A model generated the notes under the pieces. It worked only from the letters and a program-made list of their open reading frames with translations. It searched no databases and had not been told where the DNA came from. A program made the translations under genes and the position numbers. Shown piece after piece: positions 1 through 8,496 of a stretch of 64,000 bases of DNA (the first letter of the stretch is position 1; each line of letters starts with the position of its first letter). The DNA lies in the NCBI GenBank assembly GCA_020436085.1, contig JAGQYM010000013.1:27390-91389 (forward strand). The letters are read 5' to 3'. This DNA comes from Cyclobacteriaceae bacterium. GTDB taxonomy: Bacteria > Bacteroidota > Bacteroidia > Cytophagales > Cyclobacteriaceae.

Positions 1-1415
1 ACACGAATAGCATGAATGCCTCTGAAGTTTTCATAGTCCGGAGCCATGTAGGCAGGATAGTCTTCTTTCTTTGGGCTTGCCTCTCCCGAAACAGTAAATG
101 GGGTTGAGTTACAATTTTGTATCCAGCCTGTAGTTGGGTTCAATACATTGATCGTTTCGCTAACCGGATGAAGTCCCTTCCAATCAGTGGCAGGGTTGCT
201 ACCGTCAACCGGATTATTCCAATCAAAACTTGGATCCCTTACAGGAATGAAATTGCCGTGAAAATAGGCGATGTTGCCATCGGCATCGGCATACACAGTA
301 TTGTTAGACGAATTAGTTGTTAGCGCCATGGTATTGTTAAACTCTTCATAAGATTTGGCTTTAGTTCTTGTGAAGGACTGCGTCAGCGCTTTCAACGGCT
401 CATTCATCAAGCTTATACTAATCCACTTACCATCTTTCTCTGCAATCACAGGGCCATGATGTGTTTTGTAAACGGTGAAATCTTTTGTTGTTGTAGTCGT
501 CCCATTCTTATACGCAAGTGTAATGGTCTCACTTTCCACTGGACGCAATGCATCGCCATACTTGTACATCATCTTACCATCATCGTCAACAACCGTCTCC
601 ATGTACTCGTCAATAGCATCCGCTCGACTAGAGGTGTGCATCCAACCGCAGCGTTCATTGAAGCCTTGATAAACGAAGAACTGTCCCCAGGTAACTGCAC
701 CATACGCATTCAATCCCTCTTCACTAACGACATGTACTTCAGGGCGAAAGTAAAATGAAGTGTGTGGATTAATATAAAATAACGCCTTGCCGCTAGCGCT
801 TTTAGAAGGGGCAAGTGCAAAGCCATTGCTCCCCGTTGGCTCCTTTTCCCAGCCATCGCCATCCCATTCTTCGGTGACCACGGCCATCGGATTTTCTTTA
901 TCATAAAATGCCGCGAGGTCTTTCAATGAAATGGATTCAATATCCCCACCGATACTTCCCTCACTAAACATCAAGGGCATCCAGGGTCGGAAGTGGGTGA
1001 TCAACTTCGGTTTAGTTTCGGGATAGTCAGCCAAGTATTGGTTTGCACCCTCAGCAAATGCATCCAGAAGATTCTTCATCCAATCAGGACTCTCATTATA
1101 AATAGTGACTGCTTTGGTGGTGTCAATGAATAGGTGCATTCGCAAATCACTCATCAGGCTAGCCTCGCCTTCCACCTCGGCCATGCGGCCCATAGCATTG
1201 ATGTAGTTGACCTCTACCCTGTTAAAATCGTCTTCGCACTGTGCATAGATCAATCCGTAAACAGCATCTGCATCTGTCTTGCCAAACACATGAGGAACAC
1301 CCCAATTGTCGCGAATAATGGTCACTCTGTCACCCTGGCCCTGTGACTCGTCTAATGGTTTTTGATTGCATTGAGCAAGAACAACAAGGAGAGCAAGGAG
1401 GTATACTAATCTCAT
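1..1415 (-). CDS. Penicillin acylase family hydrolase, 3' part outside window
   Basis: The frame is open from an ATG at 1415 to the window edge, giving about 471 codons; the C-terminus is missing. The start region is hydrophobic and ends in Leu-Ala-Gln-Cys, so it may be a lipoprotein, although Gln before the Cys is atypical. An N-terminal segment (RDNWGVPHVFGKTDADAVYG) matches the alpha-chain start of penicillin/acylhomoserine-lactone acylases. At residues 195-198 Gly-Ser-Asn-Gly marks the expected autocatalytic cleavage point; Ser196 would be the N-terminal nucleophile of the beta chain. Family members are processed Ntn hydrolases that cleave amide bonds of acylated substrates in the periplasm. 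Full-length proteins are about 700-800 residues. The substrate (beta-lactam, AHL, acyl peptide) cannot be told from sequence. Confidence 0.88.
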   Translation of the reverse strand, partial: MRLVYLLALLVVLAQCNQKPLDESQGQGDRVTIIRDNWGVPHVFGKTDADAVYGLIYAQCEDDFNRVEVNYINAMGRMAEVEGEASLMSDLRMHLFIDTTKAVTIYNESPDWMKNLLDAFAEGANQYLADYPETKPKLITHFRPWMPLMFSEGSIGGDIESISLKDLAAFYDKENPMAVVTEEWDGDGWEKEPTGSNGFALAPSKSASGKALFYINPHTSFYFRPEVHVVSEEGLNAYGAVTWGQFFVYQGFNERCGWMHTSSRADAIDEYMETVVDDDGKMMYKYGDALRPVESETITLAYKNGTTTTTKDFTVYKTHHGPVIAEKDGKWISISLMNEPLKALTQSFTRTKAKSYEEFNNTMALTTNSSNNTVYADADGNIAYFHGNFIPVRDPSFDWNNPVDGSNPATDWKGLHPVSETINVLNPTTGWIQNCNSTPFTVSGEASPKKEDYPAYMAPDYENFRGIHAIR

Positions 1416-1575
1416 GGCCAGAAATGGATGTGTGGTCTGCAATTTAGAGTTTATTGAATAGCGTCCAATGGTTTTGGTGCGGGTGGTTGAATGAACCAGG
1501 TATCGAGATTTTGTCACTTAGTTCATTTATCTCAAATTTGTGCTTTAATTATTCATCTTACTATTTATACAATCA

Positions 1576-2016
1576 ATGAAAACAGCAGAAATCCATACCA
1601 ACAAGGGAGTAATGAAAGTAAAGTTTTTCGAGAAGGACGCTCCCAAAACTGTAGAGAACTTTGTGACCCTTGCTGAAAAAGGATTTTATGATGGCCTTAC
1701 TTTTCACCGCGTGATACCCAACTTCGTAATTCAGGGTGGGTGCCCCAACGGTATCGGAAATGGTGGCCCAGGTTACACCATCGATTGTGAACTAACCGGT
1801 GATAATCAATACCATGACAAAGGAGTAATGTCAATGGCACATGCCGGACGAAACACTGGCGGGTCTCAATTCTTTATCTGCCACAATCGCGAAAACACTA
1901 AACATCTGGACAGAAACCACACCGTATTTGGTAAAGTATACGAAGGTCTTGATGTAGTTGACAAAATTCGTCAGGATGACGTGATGGAGAAAGTGATCAT
2001 TCTAGATGAAGAATAA
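1576..2016 (+). CDS. Cyclophilin-type peptidylprolyl isomerase
   Basis: This 146-residue protein is a compact cyclophilin without a signal peptide, so it is probably cytoplasmic. It starts with the family pattern in which a short beta strand leads to [19 protein letters not shown]. The catalytic segment [13 protein letters not shown] holds the conserved Arg, and GNGGPGY and [15 protein letters not shown] follow in the usual order. The family catalyses cis-trans isomerisation of prolyl bonds during folding. The stop codon is followed directly by the ATG of the cyclase-family gene (TAAATG), so the two are probably co-transcribed and translationally coupled. The length is typical of the small bacterial PpiB type. 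Confidence 0.95.
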   Translation: MKTAEIHTNKGVMKVKFFEKDAPKTVENFVTLAEKGFYDGLTFHRVIPNFVIQGGCPNGIGNGGPGYTIDCELTGDNQYHDKGVMSMAHAGRNTGGSQFFICHNRENTKHLDRNHTVFGKVYEGLDVVDKIRQDDVMEKVIILDEE

Positions 2017-2811
2017 ATGAGACAATTTTCTATCATACTGACTACGCTGGCATTAGTCACAAGCTGTGCGCCTAAAGAAAAAGAGGGCGATCGGTTTGAA
2101 GAATTGTTTCATGGCGAATTAAAGATTGTTGATCTCACGCATCCCCTCAGCGAGACCAGCCCCTACTGGCCCGATCCTAATGGCTACGCATTCGACTATG
2201 ATACACTGATAAAGCAACCGAGTGGTGCGCCAGGTATGGGAAGATATAAAGTATCGGAACACTTGGGCACGCACATGGACGCACCAATTCATTTTGCTGA
2301 TGGCAAATCGTCAATAGACGACATAGCGCCCAATGAAATGTTTGGCCCGGCTGTGGTAATTGATGTCTCATCAAAGTGCGCAGCAGATGCTGACTATGTG
2401 CTTGTAAAGCAAGACATCCTTGATTGGGAGGCGGAACACGGACCGATTCCAGAACGTGCCATCGTGCTAATGAATTCAGGTTGGGGCAACAAATGGGAAG
2501 ATGCTGCAGCCTATAAAAACGAAGATGAAAAAGGCCAAATGCACTTTCCTGGATTCTCTGCCGAAGCCGCTGAATTGCTTATCAAGGAACGCAACATTCT
2601 CGGCATTGGAATCGATAATTTCAGTGTAGACCGGGCCATCGCCACCGACTTTCCAGTTCACCTCATCGTGAACGGAGCTGGGAAATTTCATTTGGAAAAT
2701 GTAGCCAACCTTGACCAACTTCCTCCGACTGGTGCATACCTGATTAATGCGCCCATCAAGATCGAAGGAGGCTCAGGTGGTCAGGTAAGGATATTTGCGG
2801 TGGTGCCTTAG
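2017..2811 (+). CDS. Cyclase family protein (kynurenine formamidase-like), lipoprotein
   Basis: This 264-residue protein opens with a short signal peptide ending in Val-Thr-Ser-Cys, which is a lipobox, so it is likely anchored in an envelope membrane. The signature HLGTHMDAPIHF near residues 83-94 is the metal-binding HxGTHxDxPxHF motif of the cyclase family (PF04199), which includes KynB arylformamidase and isatin hydrolase. A later segment, IGIDNFSVD, also fits. The family hydrolyses amide or lactam bonds using a divalent metal. The lipoprotein signal makes a role in tryptophan degradation in the cytoplasm unlikely; no other kynurenine pathway gene is nearby. The ATG abuts the cyclophilin stop codon. 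The substrate is unknown. Confidence 0.9.
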   Translation: MRQFSIILTTLALVTSCAPKEKEGDRFEELFHGELKIVDLTHPLSETSPYWPDPNGYAFDYDTLIKQPSGAPGMGRYKVSEHLGTHMDAPIHFADGKSSIDDIAPNEMFGPAVVIDVSSKCAADADYVLVKQDILDWEAEHGPIPERAIVLMNSGWGNKWEDAAAYKNEDEKGQMHFPGFSAEAAELLIKERNILGIGIDNFSVDRAIATDFPVHLIVNGAGKFHLENVANLDQLPPTGAYLINAPIKIEGGSGGQVRIFAVVP

Positions 2812-2822
2812 GCAACGTACTC

Positions 2823-2999
2823 CTATTCTTCTTTGATCACCGATTTGATTTTCTTCACCATTTCAGGCGTCACCTCCCTTACACCATGGGACGTCTTTGC
2901 ATGTTCTGTCGCTTTTGCAAGAGCTTCTTCCTCCGTCTTGGCTTTAATAACACCATCGCAATCAAAGCCGACATCTCTGCAACGAATTACTTTTTCCAT
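2823..2999 (-). CDS. DUF1059 family small protein
   Basis: This 58-residue protein begins with an ATG at 2999. Its pattern, Cys-Arg-Asp-Val-Gly-Phe-Asp-Cys-Asp near the start, then an acidic helix (TEEEALAKATEHAKTSHG) and a C-terminal helix rich in Lys, is that of DUF1059 proteins, which are usually 55-65 residues. The function of the family is unknown. It lies 29 bp downstream of the DsrE-like gene and is probably the last gene of a run that starts with the Crp/Fnr-type regulator. It ends 11 bp from the convergent cyclase-family gene. Confidence 0.85.
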   Translation of the reverse strand: MEKVIRCRDVGFDCDGVIKAKTEEEALAKATEHAKTSHGVREVTPEMVKKIKSVIKEE

Positions 3000-3028
3000 T
3001 TTTTTGATCTTTAGAGTTGAACATTTGA

Positions 3029-3460
3029 CTAATACACAAGCACCTTGTCACTTTCCAATGTAAGGCGCACCAAAACACTCGGCATGGCAAACTCGGCCGG
3101 CTTTCCCTTGATGTCTTCGTCTGTCACTCCTCTTCCCATACTGGACATTCCTGACAGATAGAATTTACCACCTCCCTTTACGATCGCATCATAGTGTTCG
3201 CGCAATTTTCCGGTACCAAGCCCTGTCAGGTTATCCAAGACCTGGTCTTTAATCAGAGGAACACCATCTCCGGCTAAAAAAAGAGAAACAATATGTCCTT
3301 CTTCTATTGCCGTGCGTGCCACAAGAAACGCTAAGGCCGCCACAGTCGGATTCTCTGCCCCCTGTGTTACGTGAATCAACAACTTCGATGGAGTTTGTTG
3401 ACCAAAGGTTGGACTGGTAGCCACAACCAACATGCAAAAGCAAAACAATATGTATTTCAT
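3029..3460 (-). CDS. DsrE/DsrF-like family protein, exported
   Basis: This 143-residue protein has a cleavable signal peptide (residues 1 to about 20, ending Thr-Phe-Gly-Gln). The mature part begins with KLLIHVTQGAENPTVAALAFLVARTA and continues with FLAGDGV and a glycine-rich FYLSGMSSMGRGV segment, a layout typical of the DsrE fold. Classical DsrE/TusD proteins carry sulfur on a Cys; here the mature protein has no obvious Cys at the usual sites, so sulfur relay is unlikely. It sits between the DinB gene and the DUF1059 gene, all on the same strand and closely spaced. The role is unknown. Confidence 0.8.
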   Translation of the reverse strand: MKYILFCFCMLVVATSPTFGQQTPSKLLIHVTQGAENPTVAALAFLVARTAIEEGHIVSLFLAGDGVPLIKDQVLDNLTGLGTGKLREHYDAIVKGGGKFYLSGMSSMGRGVTDEDIKGKPAEFAMPSVLVRLTLESDKVLVY

Positions 3461-3482
3461 AAGCTATGATTTAAATTTTTAT

Positions 3483-4028
3483 TCAAGTCGGAAAATCCGA
3501 ATGTCGACTAATACCATCAATTTGATTGCGATGGCGATCAAGATGAAAGCGTAGGAATTCCATCCGCTGAAAAACGTCCAATGGACCTGAGATGGGATGC
3601 GGATGAATAACTGACTCGGGGTCAATCCCCTTAAGGACAACTTCTAACTCTTCCAGTAGCAGTTGGCAATTGTTCAGAGAAACAAGCCAAAAGGCAAGTG
3701 CTCCACCCCATCGTGGCGCTGCTATTTCTGGTGCAACTTCTTTGGGCTGCCAGGTTCTAGAAACGATCTCCTCGATAGGCAAACCCTTGTGAATTAGCGT
3801 GCCCTTCCAATGAGATCGCCCTGCCTTTATCGCTTCAACAGTTTTCCAAATTCCGCAAATACCACCCATCTCCGCCCACACCAAATGCTCCACATTTTCA
3901 ACAATAGACCATTTATCCACCTCTGACTTAAATTGAGCCTGTTGCTCAGAAAATCTCCCAGCAGACTGTACTACCAGATTGCGTGCTCTGGAAACCTCTT
4001 TAATTAATTCTGATAACTGTTTTGACAT
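3483..4028 (-). CDS. DinB superfamily protein
   Basis: The protein of about 181 residues shows the DinB/YfiT four-helix pattern: an N-terminal helix, then Lys-Trp-Ser-Ile-Val-Glu-Asn-Val-Glu-His-Leu (the first His), and near the C-terminus EFLRFHLDRHRNQID, giving the remaining His ligands of a metal site. The family contains thiol transferases and many stress-induced proteins of unknown reaction. I chose the ATG at 4028; a TTG at 4040 would add four residues but lies inside a palindrome. The gene follows the Crp/Fnr-type regulator with a 69-81-bp gap that holds two inverted repeats and a -7-like box, so it is a likely direct target of that regulator. Confidence 0.82.
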   Translation of the reverse strand: MSKQLSELIKEVSRARNLVVQSAGRFSEQQAQFKSEVDKWSIVENVEHLVWAEMGGICGIWKTVEAIKAGRSHWKGTLIHKGLPIEEIVSRTWQPKEVAPEIAAPRWGGALAFWLVSLNNCQLLLEELEVVLKGIDPESVIHPHPISGPLDVFQRMEFLRFHLDRHRNQIDGISRHSDFPT

Positions 4029-4040
4029 CTGCTCCCACAA

Positions 4041-4053
4041 TTGACACGGTCAA
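4041..4053. promoter_or_regulatory. Inverted repeat TTGAC-N3-GTCAA upstream of dinB-like gene
   Basis: The 13-bp sequence TTGACACGGTCAA is a perfect palindrome with a 3-nt centre. It lies just upstream of the chosen ATG (4028) and overlaps the candidate -7 box on the minus strand, a position suited to a repressor or to autoregulation. That it is an operator is inference from symmetry and position. Confidence 0.4.
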
Positions 4054-4058
4054 TTATA
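4051..4058 (-). promoter_or_regulatory. Candidate -7 box of the dinB-dsrE-duf1059 promoter
   Basis: Read on the minus strand this is TATAATTG, seven of eight matches to the Bacteroidota -7 consensus TAnnTTTG. It would place transcription start near 4047-4044, about 16-19 bases before the ATG at 4028. I see no clear -33 box at the right spacing, which fits a promoter needing an activator. Confidence 0.35.
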
Positions 4059-4078
4059 GCAGAGTCACTTTTGGAATG

Positions 4079-4098
4079 TGTGTATCAAAAGATACACA
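4079..4098. promoter_or_regulatory. Perfect inverted repeat, candidate Crp/Fnr-type site
   Basis: TGTGTATCAAAAGATACACA has 8-bp perfect arms around AAAA. Its core GTATC-N4-GATAC has the same 5-4-5 geometry as FNR-type boxes. It sits between the Crp/Fnr-type regulator gene and its downstream neighbour. The centre is about 41 bp upstream of the start site predicted from the -7-like box, the classic spacing for class II activation by this family. A terminator is less likely because no T-run follows on the minus strand. Confidence 0.5.
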
Positions 4099-4109
4099 AG
4101 GTGAAAAAA

Positions 4110-4742
4110 TCAGGTCAGCTCAATATATCCGCGATGAAGCGTAAGCACTTTGTCCAGCTCCATTTCCTTAAGTATCCTTGAGACTACCACCCTTGTGGTG
4201 CCAAGCTCATTGGCCAACGTCTGATGTGAGATGGCTACTTGTTTTGAACTATTCTCTGTCACCTTACTGGCCAGGTAATCTTTTATTCTGGCTTGAATAG
4301 GTTTAAATGCAACGTCTCCAAACGCCTGCAGAAGATCGTCATATCTCGCCTTGAATGTCTGTATGATAAACCTATTCCATGAAGGATATCGCAATTGCCA
4401 CTCGGCTATCACGAAAGCTGGCAATACGAGCAATTCAGTTGGCTCCATTGCAATACCGTTGGCTTTACTGTTGTAGTCAAAATAGGCAGATGAAAGCGAC
4501 ATCATGCAAGTCTCACCTTTTGCTACATAGTATAGCAGAATCTCGCGATCATCTTTTTCTTGAAATACCCTTATCCGTCCTTTTATTACAATCGGTAGAA
4601 AATTCAAGTACTGACCTTCCTTTATGAGAACGTCACCTTTTTTGGCTTGAGCCAAAGAGCCGTGTTCGAGTATGCCAGTCTGAAGTCCTGGCTCAGTAAA
4701 CGAACTAAGAACTTTGAATATGTCCTTGGAAGGTTTCACCAT
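4110..4742 (-). CDS. Crp/Fnr family transcriptional regulator
   Basis: This 210-residue protein has an N-terminal cyclic-nucleotide-binding-type beta barrel (about residues 30-130: KKGDVLIKEGQYLNFLPIVIKGRIRVF, then ILLYYVAKGETCMMSLSSA) and a C-terminal winged helix (about 150-210) with the recognition segment HQTLANELGTTRVVVSRILKEME. There is no Fnr-like cluster of Cys, so oxygen sensing by an iron-sulfur cluster is unlikely. The canonical cAMP phosphate-binding Arg-Ser pair is not evident either, so the signal is unknown. It heads a same-strand run with DinB, DsrE-like and DUF1059 genes. Confidence 0.92.
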   Translation of the reverse strand: MVKPSKDIFKVLSSFTEPGLQTGILEHGSLAQAKKGDVLIKEGQYLNFLPIVIKGRIRVFQEKDDREILLYYVAKGETCMMSLSSAYFDYNSKANGIAMEPTELLVLPAFVIAEWQLRYPSWNRFIIQTFKARYDDLLQAFGDVAFKPIQARIKDYLASKVTENSSKQVAISHQTLANELGTTRVVVSRILKEMELDKVLTLHRGYIELT

Positions 4743-4765
4743 TCAGAAACGGAACGATAGGCTCC

Positions 4766-4785
4766 GATTACCTAAAGTAGTAATC
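4766..4785. promoter_or_regulatory. Inverted repeat GATTAC-N8-GTAATC upstream of the regulator gene
   Basis: Six-base perfect arms are separated by 8 nt, 24-43 bp upstream of the ATG of the Crp/Fnr-type gene. It could be an autoregulatory site or a site for another factor. It does not share bases with the 4079-4098 palindrome, so binding by the same protein is doubtful. Confidence 0.25.
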
Positions 4786-4878
4786 TTCCCGATTTGAATT
4801 AGGGTTTGGGTATTATATTTTTCTTAAATGAAATGGAGAAACCACAAATGCTAGCGAATTGCCTAACCGCAATCTCTA

Positions 4879-6378
4879 TCAGATCATTCCGAGAACTTTC
4901 CCCGTCCTCTTCCTGGAAGCCTCCAAAGCCGCTCCATCCTTGTGCAAATCCTTACCGTAGGAAGGAACCATCTCTTGAAGCTTGGCCTGCCAATGGTCAG
5001 ACTTGCTTTGCTTGATAAAGCACTTTCCAAGCAGATCTAACATCACAGCAGCCGCAGTAGATGCTCCGGGAGACGCGCCAAGCAAAGCAGCCACAGTGCC
5101 ATCCTGCGACACCACCACCTCGGTACCAAATTCGAGCACACCCCTCTTCGCCTTATCCTTCTTGATTACCTGCACCCGTTGTCCCGCTACCAGCAATTCC
5201 CAATCATCCTGTTTAGTGAAAGGCACATACTCGCGCAAAGCAGCATGACGATCCTCAGGCGTCTGACGAACCTGCTCTATCAAATATTTAGTTAATGGAA
5301 TATTCTTAATACCCGCAAAGATCATCGGAATCGCATTGTCTAGCTTGATCGACTTGGGCAAATCCATCAGCGATCCGTTCTTAAGAAACTTTGTCGAGAA
5401 TCCAGCAAACGGTCCGAACAAAAGCTCCTTGCTCCCATTGATCCAACGTGAATCAATATGCGGAACAGACATCGGTGGCGCACCCACAGAAGCTTTTCCA
5501 TAGACCTTCGCATTGTGCTTATTAATGAGCTCGTTATTGTTGCATTTCAGCCACATGCCGCTCACCGGAAAACCACCGTAGCCTTTTCTCTCATTAATCT
5601 CAGCTCGCTTTAGCAAATGCAATGTTGCTCCTCCTGCGCCTATAAAGACGAACTTTGCGTTGCATTGATCTTTGATTTCATTCAGCTCACTGCGCACAAA
5701 CACGTCCCAACCTCCTTTTCCGTCTGGGTCGAGATCAAGGCATTCCATATTGTAGTGGATCGTTACCCCATCCATCGTCTCCAGCTTGCTGATCATGCTT
5801 CTGGTTAATGCACCGAAGTTGACGTCAGTGCCGATACTCATGTGTGTACCCGAAACTTTTTGAAGACTGCTTCTACCGCGCATTACCAGCGGTGCCCATT
5901 CCATCATCTCGTCACGATCTTCAGAGTACACCATGTCGCTGAAGAGTGGACTTTCCTTCATTAACTCATATCGCTTCTTAAGGTAGTCGACATTATCTTC
6001 TCCCCAAACCACGCTCAGGTGTGGAACTCTTGTGATGAATTGTGTTGGATCTTTAATTATACCGTTGTCAACCAGATAAGACCAAAACTCACGGGACACT
6101 TCAAAGGATTGTGCAATCTTCAAAGCCTTCGTGATATTGATTGATCCGTCTTCCTTTTGAGGAGTGTAATTGAGTTCGCAAAAAGCCGAGTGACCAGTGC
6201 CTGCGTTATTCCATGCATCCGAACTCTCCATGCCTGCTTCGTCCAGCCGTTCGAAAATCTGAATGGTGATACCAGGATCAAGCTCTTTAAGTAGCATACC
6301 CAGGGTGGCACTCATTATGCCAGCCCCCATCAGCACCACATCCGTTTTCTTTTCGAGGGGCTTGATCGTCTTGGTCAT
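4879..6378 (-). CDS. mqo: Malate:quinone oxidoreductase
   Basis: This 499-residue protein matches the peripheral membrane flavoprotein that oxidises malate to oxaloacetate and passes electrons to quinone. The FAD-binding segment TDVVLMGAGIMSATLGMLL is at residues 12-30, followed by the family-specific ESSDAWNNAGTGHSAFCELNYTP, and near the C-terminus a second FAD-contact region (VAALLGASPGASTAA). Length is normal for Mqo. It has no signal peptide, as expected for an inner-face membrane enzyme. It stands alone between the Crp/Fnr-type gene and the agu genes, with no other TCA-cycle gene nearby. Confidence 0.97.
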   Translation of the reverse strand: MTKTIKPLEKKTDVVLMGAGIMSATLGMLLKELDPGITIQIFERLDEAGMESSDAWNNAGTGHSAFCELNYTPQKEDGSINITKALKIAQSFEVSREFWSYLVDNGIIKDPTQFITRVPHLSVVWGEDNVDYLKKRYELMKESPLFSDMVYSEDRDEMMEWAPLVMRGRSSLQKVSGTHMSIGTDVNFGALTRSMISKLETMDGVTIHYNMECLDLDPDGKGGWDVFVRSELNEIKDQCNAKFVFIGAGGATLHLLKRAEINERKGYGGFPVSGMWLKCNNNELINKHNAKVYGKASVGAPPMSVPHIDSRWINGSKELLFGPFAGFSTKFLKNGSLMDLPKSIKLDNAIPMIFAGIKNIPLTKYLIEQVRQTPEDRHAALREYVPFTKQDDWELLVAGQRVQVIKKDKAKRGVLEFGTEVVVSQDGTVAALLGASPGASTAAAVMLDLLGKCFIKQSKSDHWQAKLQEMVPSYGKDLHKDGAALEASRKRTGKVLGMI

Positions 6379-6478
6379 GGCCTGGTTTCCGGTTTAAAAA
6401 GCTCACAAATTACAGCATCGGGTGGCACCTTGCAAGTAATTCAAGAGTTTGGAAATGGGGTCAAAAAGGTTCAAAAAC

Positions 6479-7513
6479 CTATTTTGGAATCTGCTGACTA
6501 AGGCAGTGAAGCGTACCAAAACCCCAGATGAGGTCAATCGAGTTGATGCCTATTACCTTCCTTGTGGGGAAACATTGTGCGATGGTATCCATGGCAATTC
6601 GGTCCGCTTCATCATTGAATGTTGGAACCAAAACACAATTGTTTATGATCAGGAAATTGGCGTAACTGGCAGGTAACGACAGCCCTTCAAAAATGATTTT
6701 ACCTGGCATCGGCAGTTCTACAACATTCAGTTGCTTTCCTCCATGTATTCGTGCCTTCTTTAGTCTCTTTAGATTATCCTGAAGTGGTTTATAGTTTTTA
6801 CTCTTTTTGTCACTCTCAACAACGGTCAATACTGTGTCTTCATTGGTAAACCGGCAAAGGTCATCAATATGTCCGTGGGTGTCATCCCCAGCAATTCCAT
6901 CTCCTACCCAAATAGTTTTCTCCACTCCAAAGTATTCATAGAATACAGCCTCATAGTCCTCCTTACGAAATCCCTTATTGCGAACCTGTATCGTTGGATG
7001 AAGCATACATTCTTCGGACGTAATCATCGTCCCCTTTCCGTTCACCTCAAGCGCTCCTCCTTCCATCACCACCGGCTTGCCTTTATACATCGCCTGAGTG
7101 ACTGGAATGTTGAGATGCTTTGCCACAACATCGGGTATCTTATTGTCAAGCTGGTAGTTGTTGTATTTCGCCCAAGCGTTAAAGTTGAAGTTAATGGCCT
7201 CTCTCTTGTTCCCGCTCTTCACGATGATCGGTCCAGAGTCCCGCATCCAGCTGCGGTTCGTTCGCTGGATAATGTACTTTACGTTTTTGAGCTTGACGGT
7301 GGCTCTGTCGAGGTACTCCGCGACAGTCGACTTTAACTTTTCATCTTTCACCACGAGGATGACTTCCTCTTGTTCGGCTACTTTTTTGATGAACTCTACG
7401 AACGCCCATTGTACAGGATTCAGTTTGCCGGGCCAGTCGTTACCATTGTGAGGAAAGCAGAGAAGCACACCTTGCTGTGTTTCCCACTCTGCTGGGAATC
7501 TACGTGACGCCAT
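6479..7513 (-). CDS. aguA: Agmatine deiminase
   Basis: This 344-residue protein belongs to the agmatine deiminase / bacterial peptidyl-arginine deiminase family, which hydrolyses agmatine to N-carbamoylputrescine and ammonia. Visible signatures are RSWMRDSGPIIV, the GDGIAGDDTHGHIDDLCRF block carrying the catalytic His and Asp, and NNCVLVPTFND with the nucleophilic Cys at about residue 293. There is no signal peptide, which favours cytoplasmic agmatine deiminase over secreted PAD. Its ATG directly follows the stop codon of the carbamoylputrescine amidase gene (TAAATG), so the two enzymes of the agmatine route are translationally coupled in pathway-reversed order. Confidence 0.95.
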   Translation of the reverse strand: MASRRFPAEWETQQGVLLCFPHNGNDWPGKLNPVQWAFVEFIKKVAEQEEVILVVKDEKLKSTVAEYLDRATVKLKNVKYIIQRTNRSWMRDSGPIIVKSGNKREAINFNFNAWAKYNNYQLDNKIPDVVAKHLNIPVTQAMYKGKPVVMEGGALEVNGKGTMITSEECMLHPTIQVRNKGFRKEDYEAVFYEYFGVEKTIWVGDGIAGDDTHGHIDDLCRFTNEDTVLTVVESDKKSKNYKPLQDNLKRLKKARIHGGKQLNVVELPMPGKIIFEGLSLPASYANFLIINNCVLVPTFNDEADRIAMDTIAQCFPTRKVIGINSIDLIWGFGTLHCLSQQIPK

Positions 7514-8401
7514 TTAGTTTTCGATTGCCCTCTTGGTGAGATCTTGAAAAGCATCTATCCTTCTGTCGCGGAAGAAGGGCCAGTTTTGTCTTACATTTTC
7601 CTGTAATGACAAGTCAATCTCCGCCATCAATATCTCTTCTTTGTCATGTGAAGCCATTGCAAGTATTTCACCTTGCGGTCCGCAGATAAAGGAAGCGCCC
7701 CAGAACTCGAGGCCATTGGTACCAGGCACATACTTCTCAAGTCCGATGCGATTGGCAGCAGCCACAAAAACTCCATTGGCAACTGCATGTCCCTTCATCA
7801 CGTTCATCCATGCTCCATACTGCTTTTCACCATACTCTGCTTTTTCTGCAGGGTGCCATCCAATAGCCGTAGGATAAAATAAAACCTCTGCTCCTTGCAA
7901 GGCAGTAAGTCTGGCTGCCTCAGGATACCATTGATCCCAGCAAATCAACGTACCGATCTTACCGTGTTTGGTTTGAAAAGTTTTGAATCCAATATCACCC
8001 GGTGTAAAGTAAAACTTCTCGTAAAAATGCGGATCATCAGGTATGTGCATCTTGCGATACAATCCAGCTTGCGAACCGTCAGCGTCAATGATGTAGGCAC
8101 TGTTGTGATATATGCCTGCCATTCTTTTCTCAAAGAAGGGAACAATAAGCGACACCTTTAACTCCTTAGCAACAGCACTGAATGCCGTAAATGAAATATC
8201 CCCAAGCGGTTCAGCTAAGGCAAAATTGCTCACGTCTTCGCTCTGACAGAAATAGTGGCTGCTATATAACTCAGGAAGACAGATCACCTCTGCACCCTGG
8301 GCCGCAGCCTTTCTTATCCACTCAAGGCATTTGGCCCGGTTGGCCTCAGGCTTATCGTTAAGATTCAGTTGGATGACTGCTATTTTGTAGTTCTTCGCCA
8401 T
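7514..8401 (-). CDS. aguB: N-carbamoylputrescine amidase
   Basis: This protein of about 295 residues is a nitrilase-superfamily enzyme that hydrolyses N-carbamoylputrescine to putrescine, CO2 and ammonia. The Glu-Lys-Cys triad is visible as LPELYSSHYFCQ (Glu44), YRKMHIPDD (Lys117) and GTLICWDQWYPEAARL (Cys154). The HYFCQSED and WDQWYPEAAR stretches are typical of the AguB branch. I chose the ATG at 8401; a TTG at 8407 would add two residues. It is the first gene of the aguBA pair. With AguA it gives the cell an arginine-derived route to putrescine. Confidence 0.95.
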   Translation of the reverse strand: MAKNYKIAVIQLNLNDKPEANRAKCLEWIRKAAAQGAEVICLPELYSSHYFCQSEDVSNFALAEPLGDISFTAFSAVAKELKVSLIVPFFEKRMAGIYHNSAYIIDADGSQAGLYRKMHIPDDPHFYEKFYFTPGDIGFKTFQTKHGKIGTLICWDQWYPEAARLTALQGAEVLFYPTAIGWHPAEKAEYGEKQYGAWMNVMKGHAVANGVFVAAANRIGLEKYVPGTNGLEFWGASFICGPQGEILAMASHDKEEILMAEIDLSLQENVRQNWPFFRDRRIDAFQDLTKRAIEN

Positions 8402-8496
8402 TGACAAATTTGTTTTGGCGCAAAGATATTAATTCAAGAGGTGTATCACCAACGGAGGAGCTCCCGGAAGTGGTCTCGTTTGATTATTATTGTATT

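Noticed and set aside
6869-7336. Antisense open frame of 155 codons inside aguA
   Set aside because: It is fully inside a gene with strong catalytic motifs, and its product looks random.
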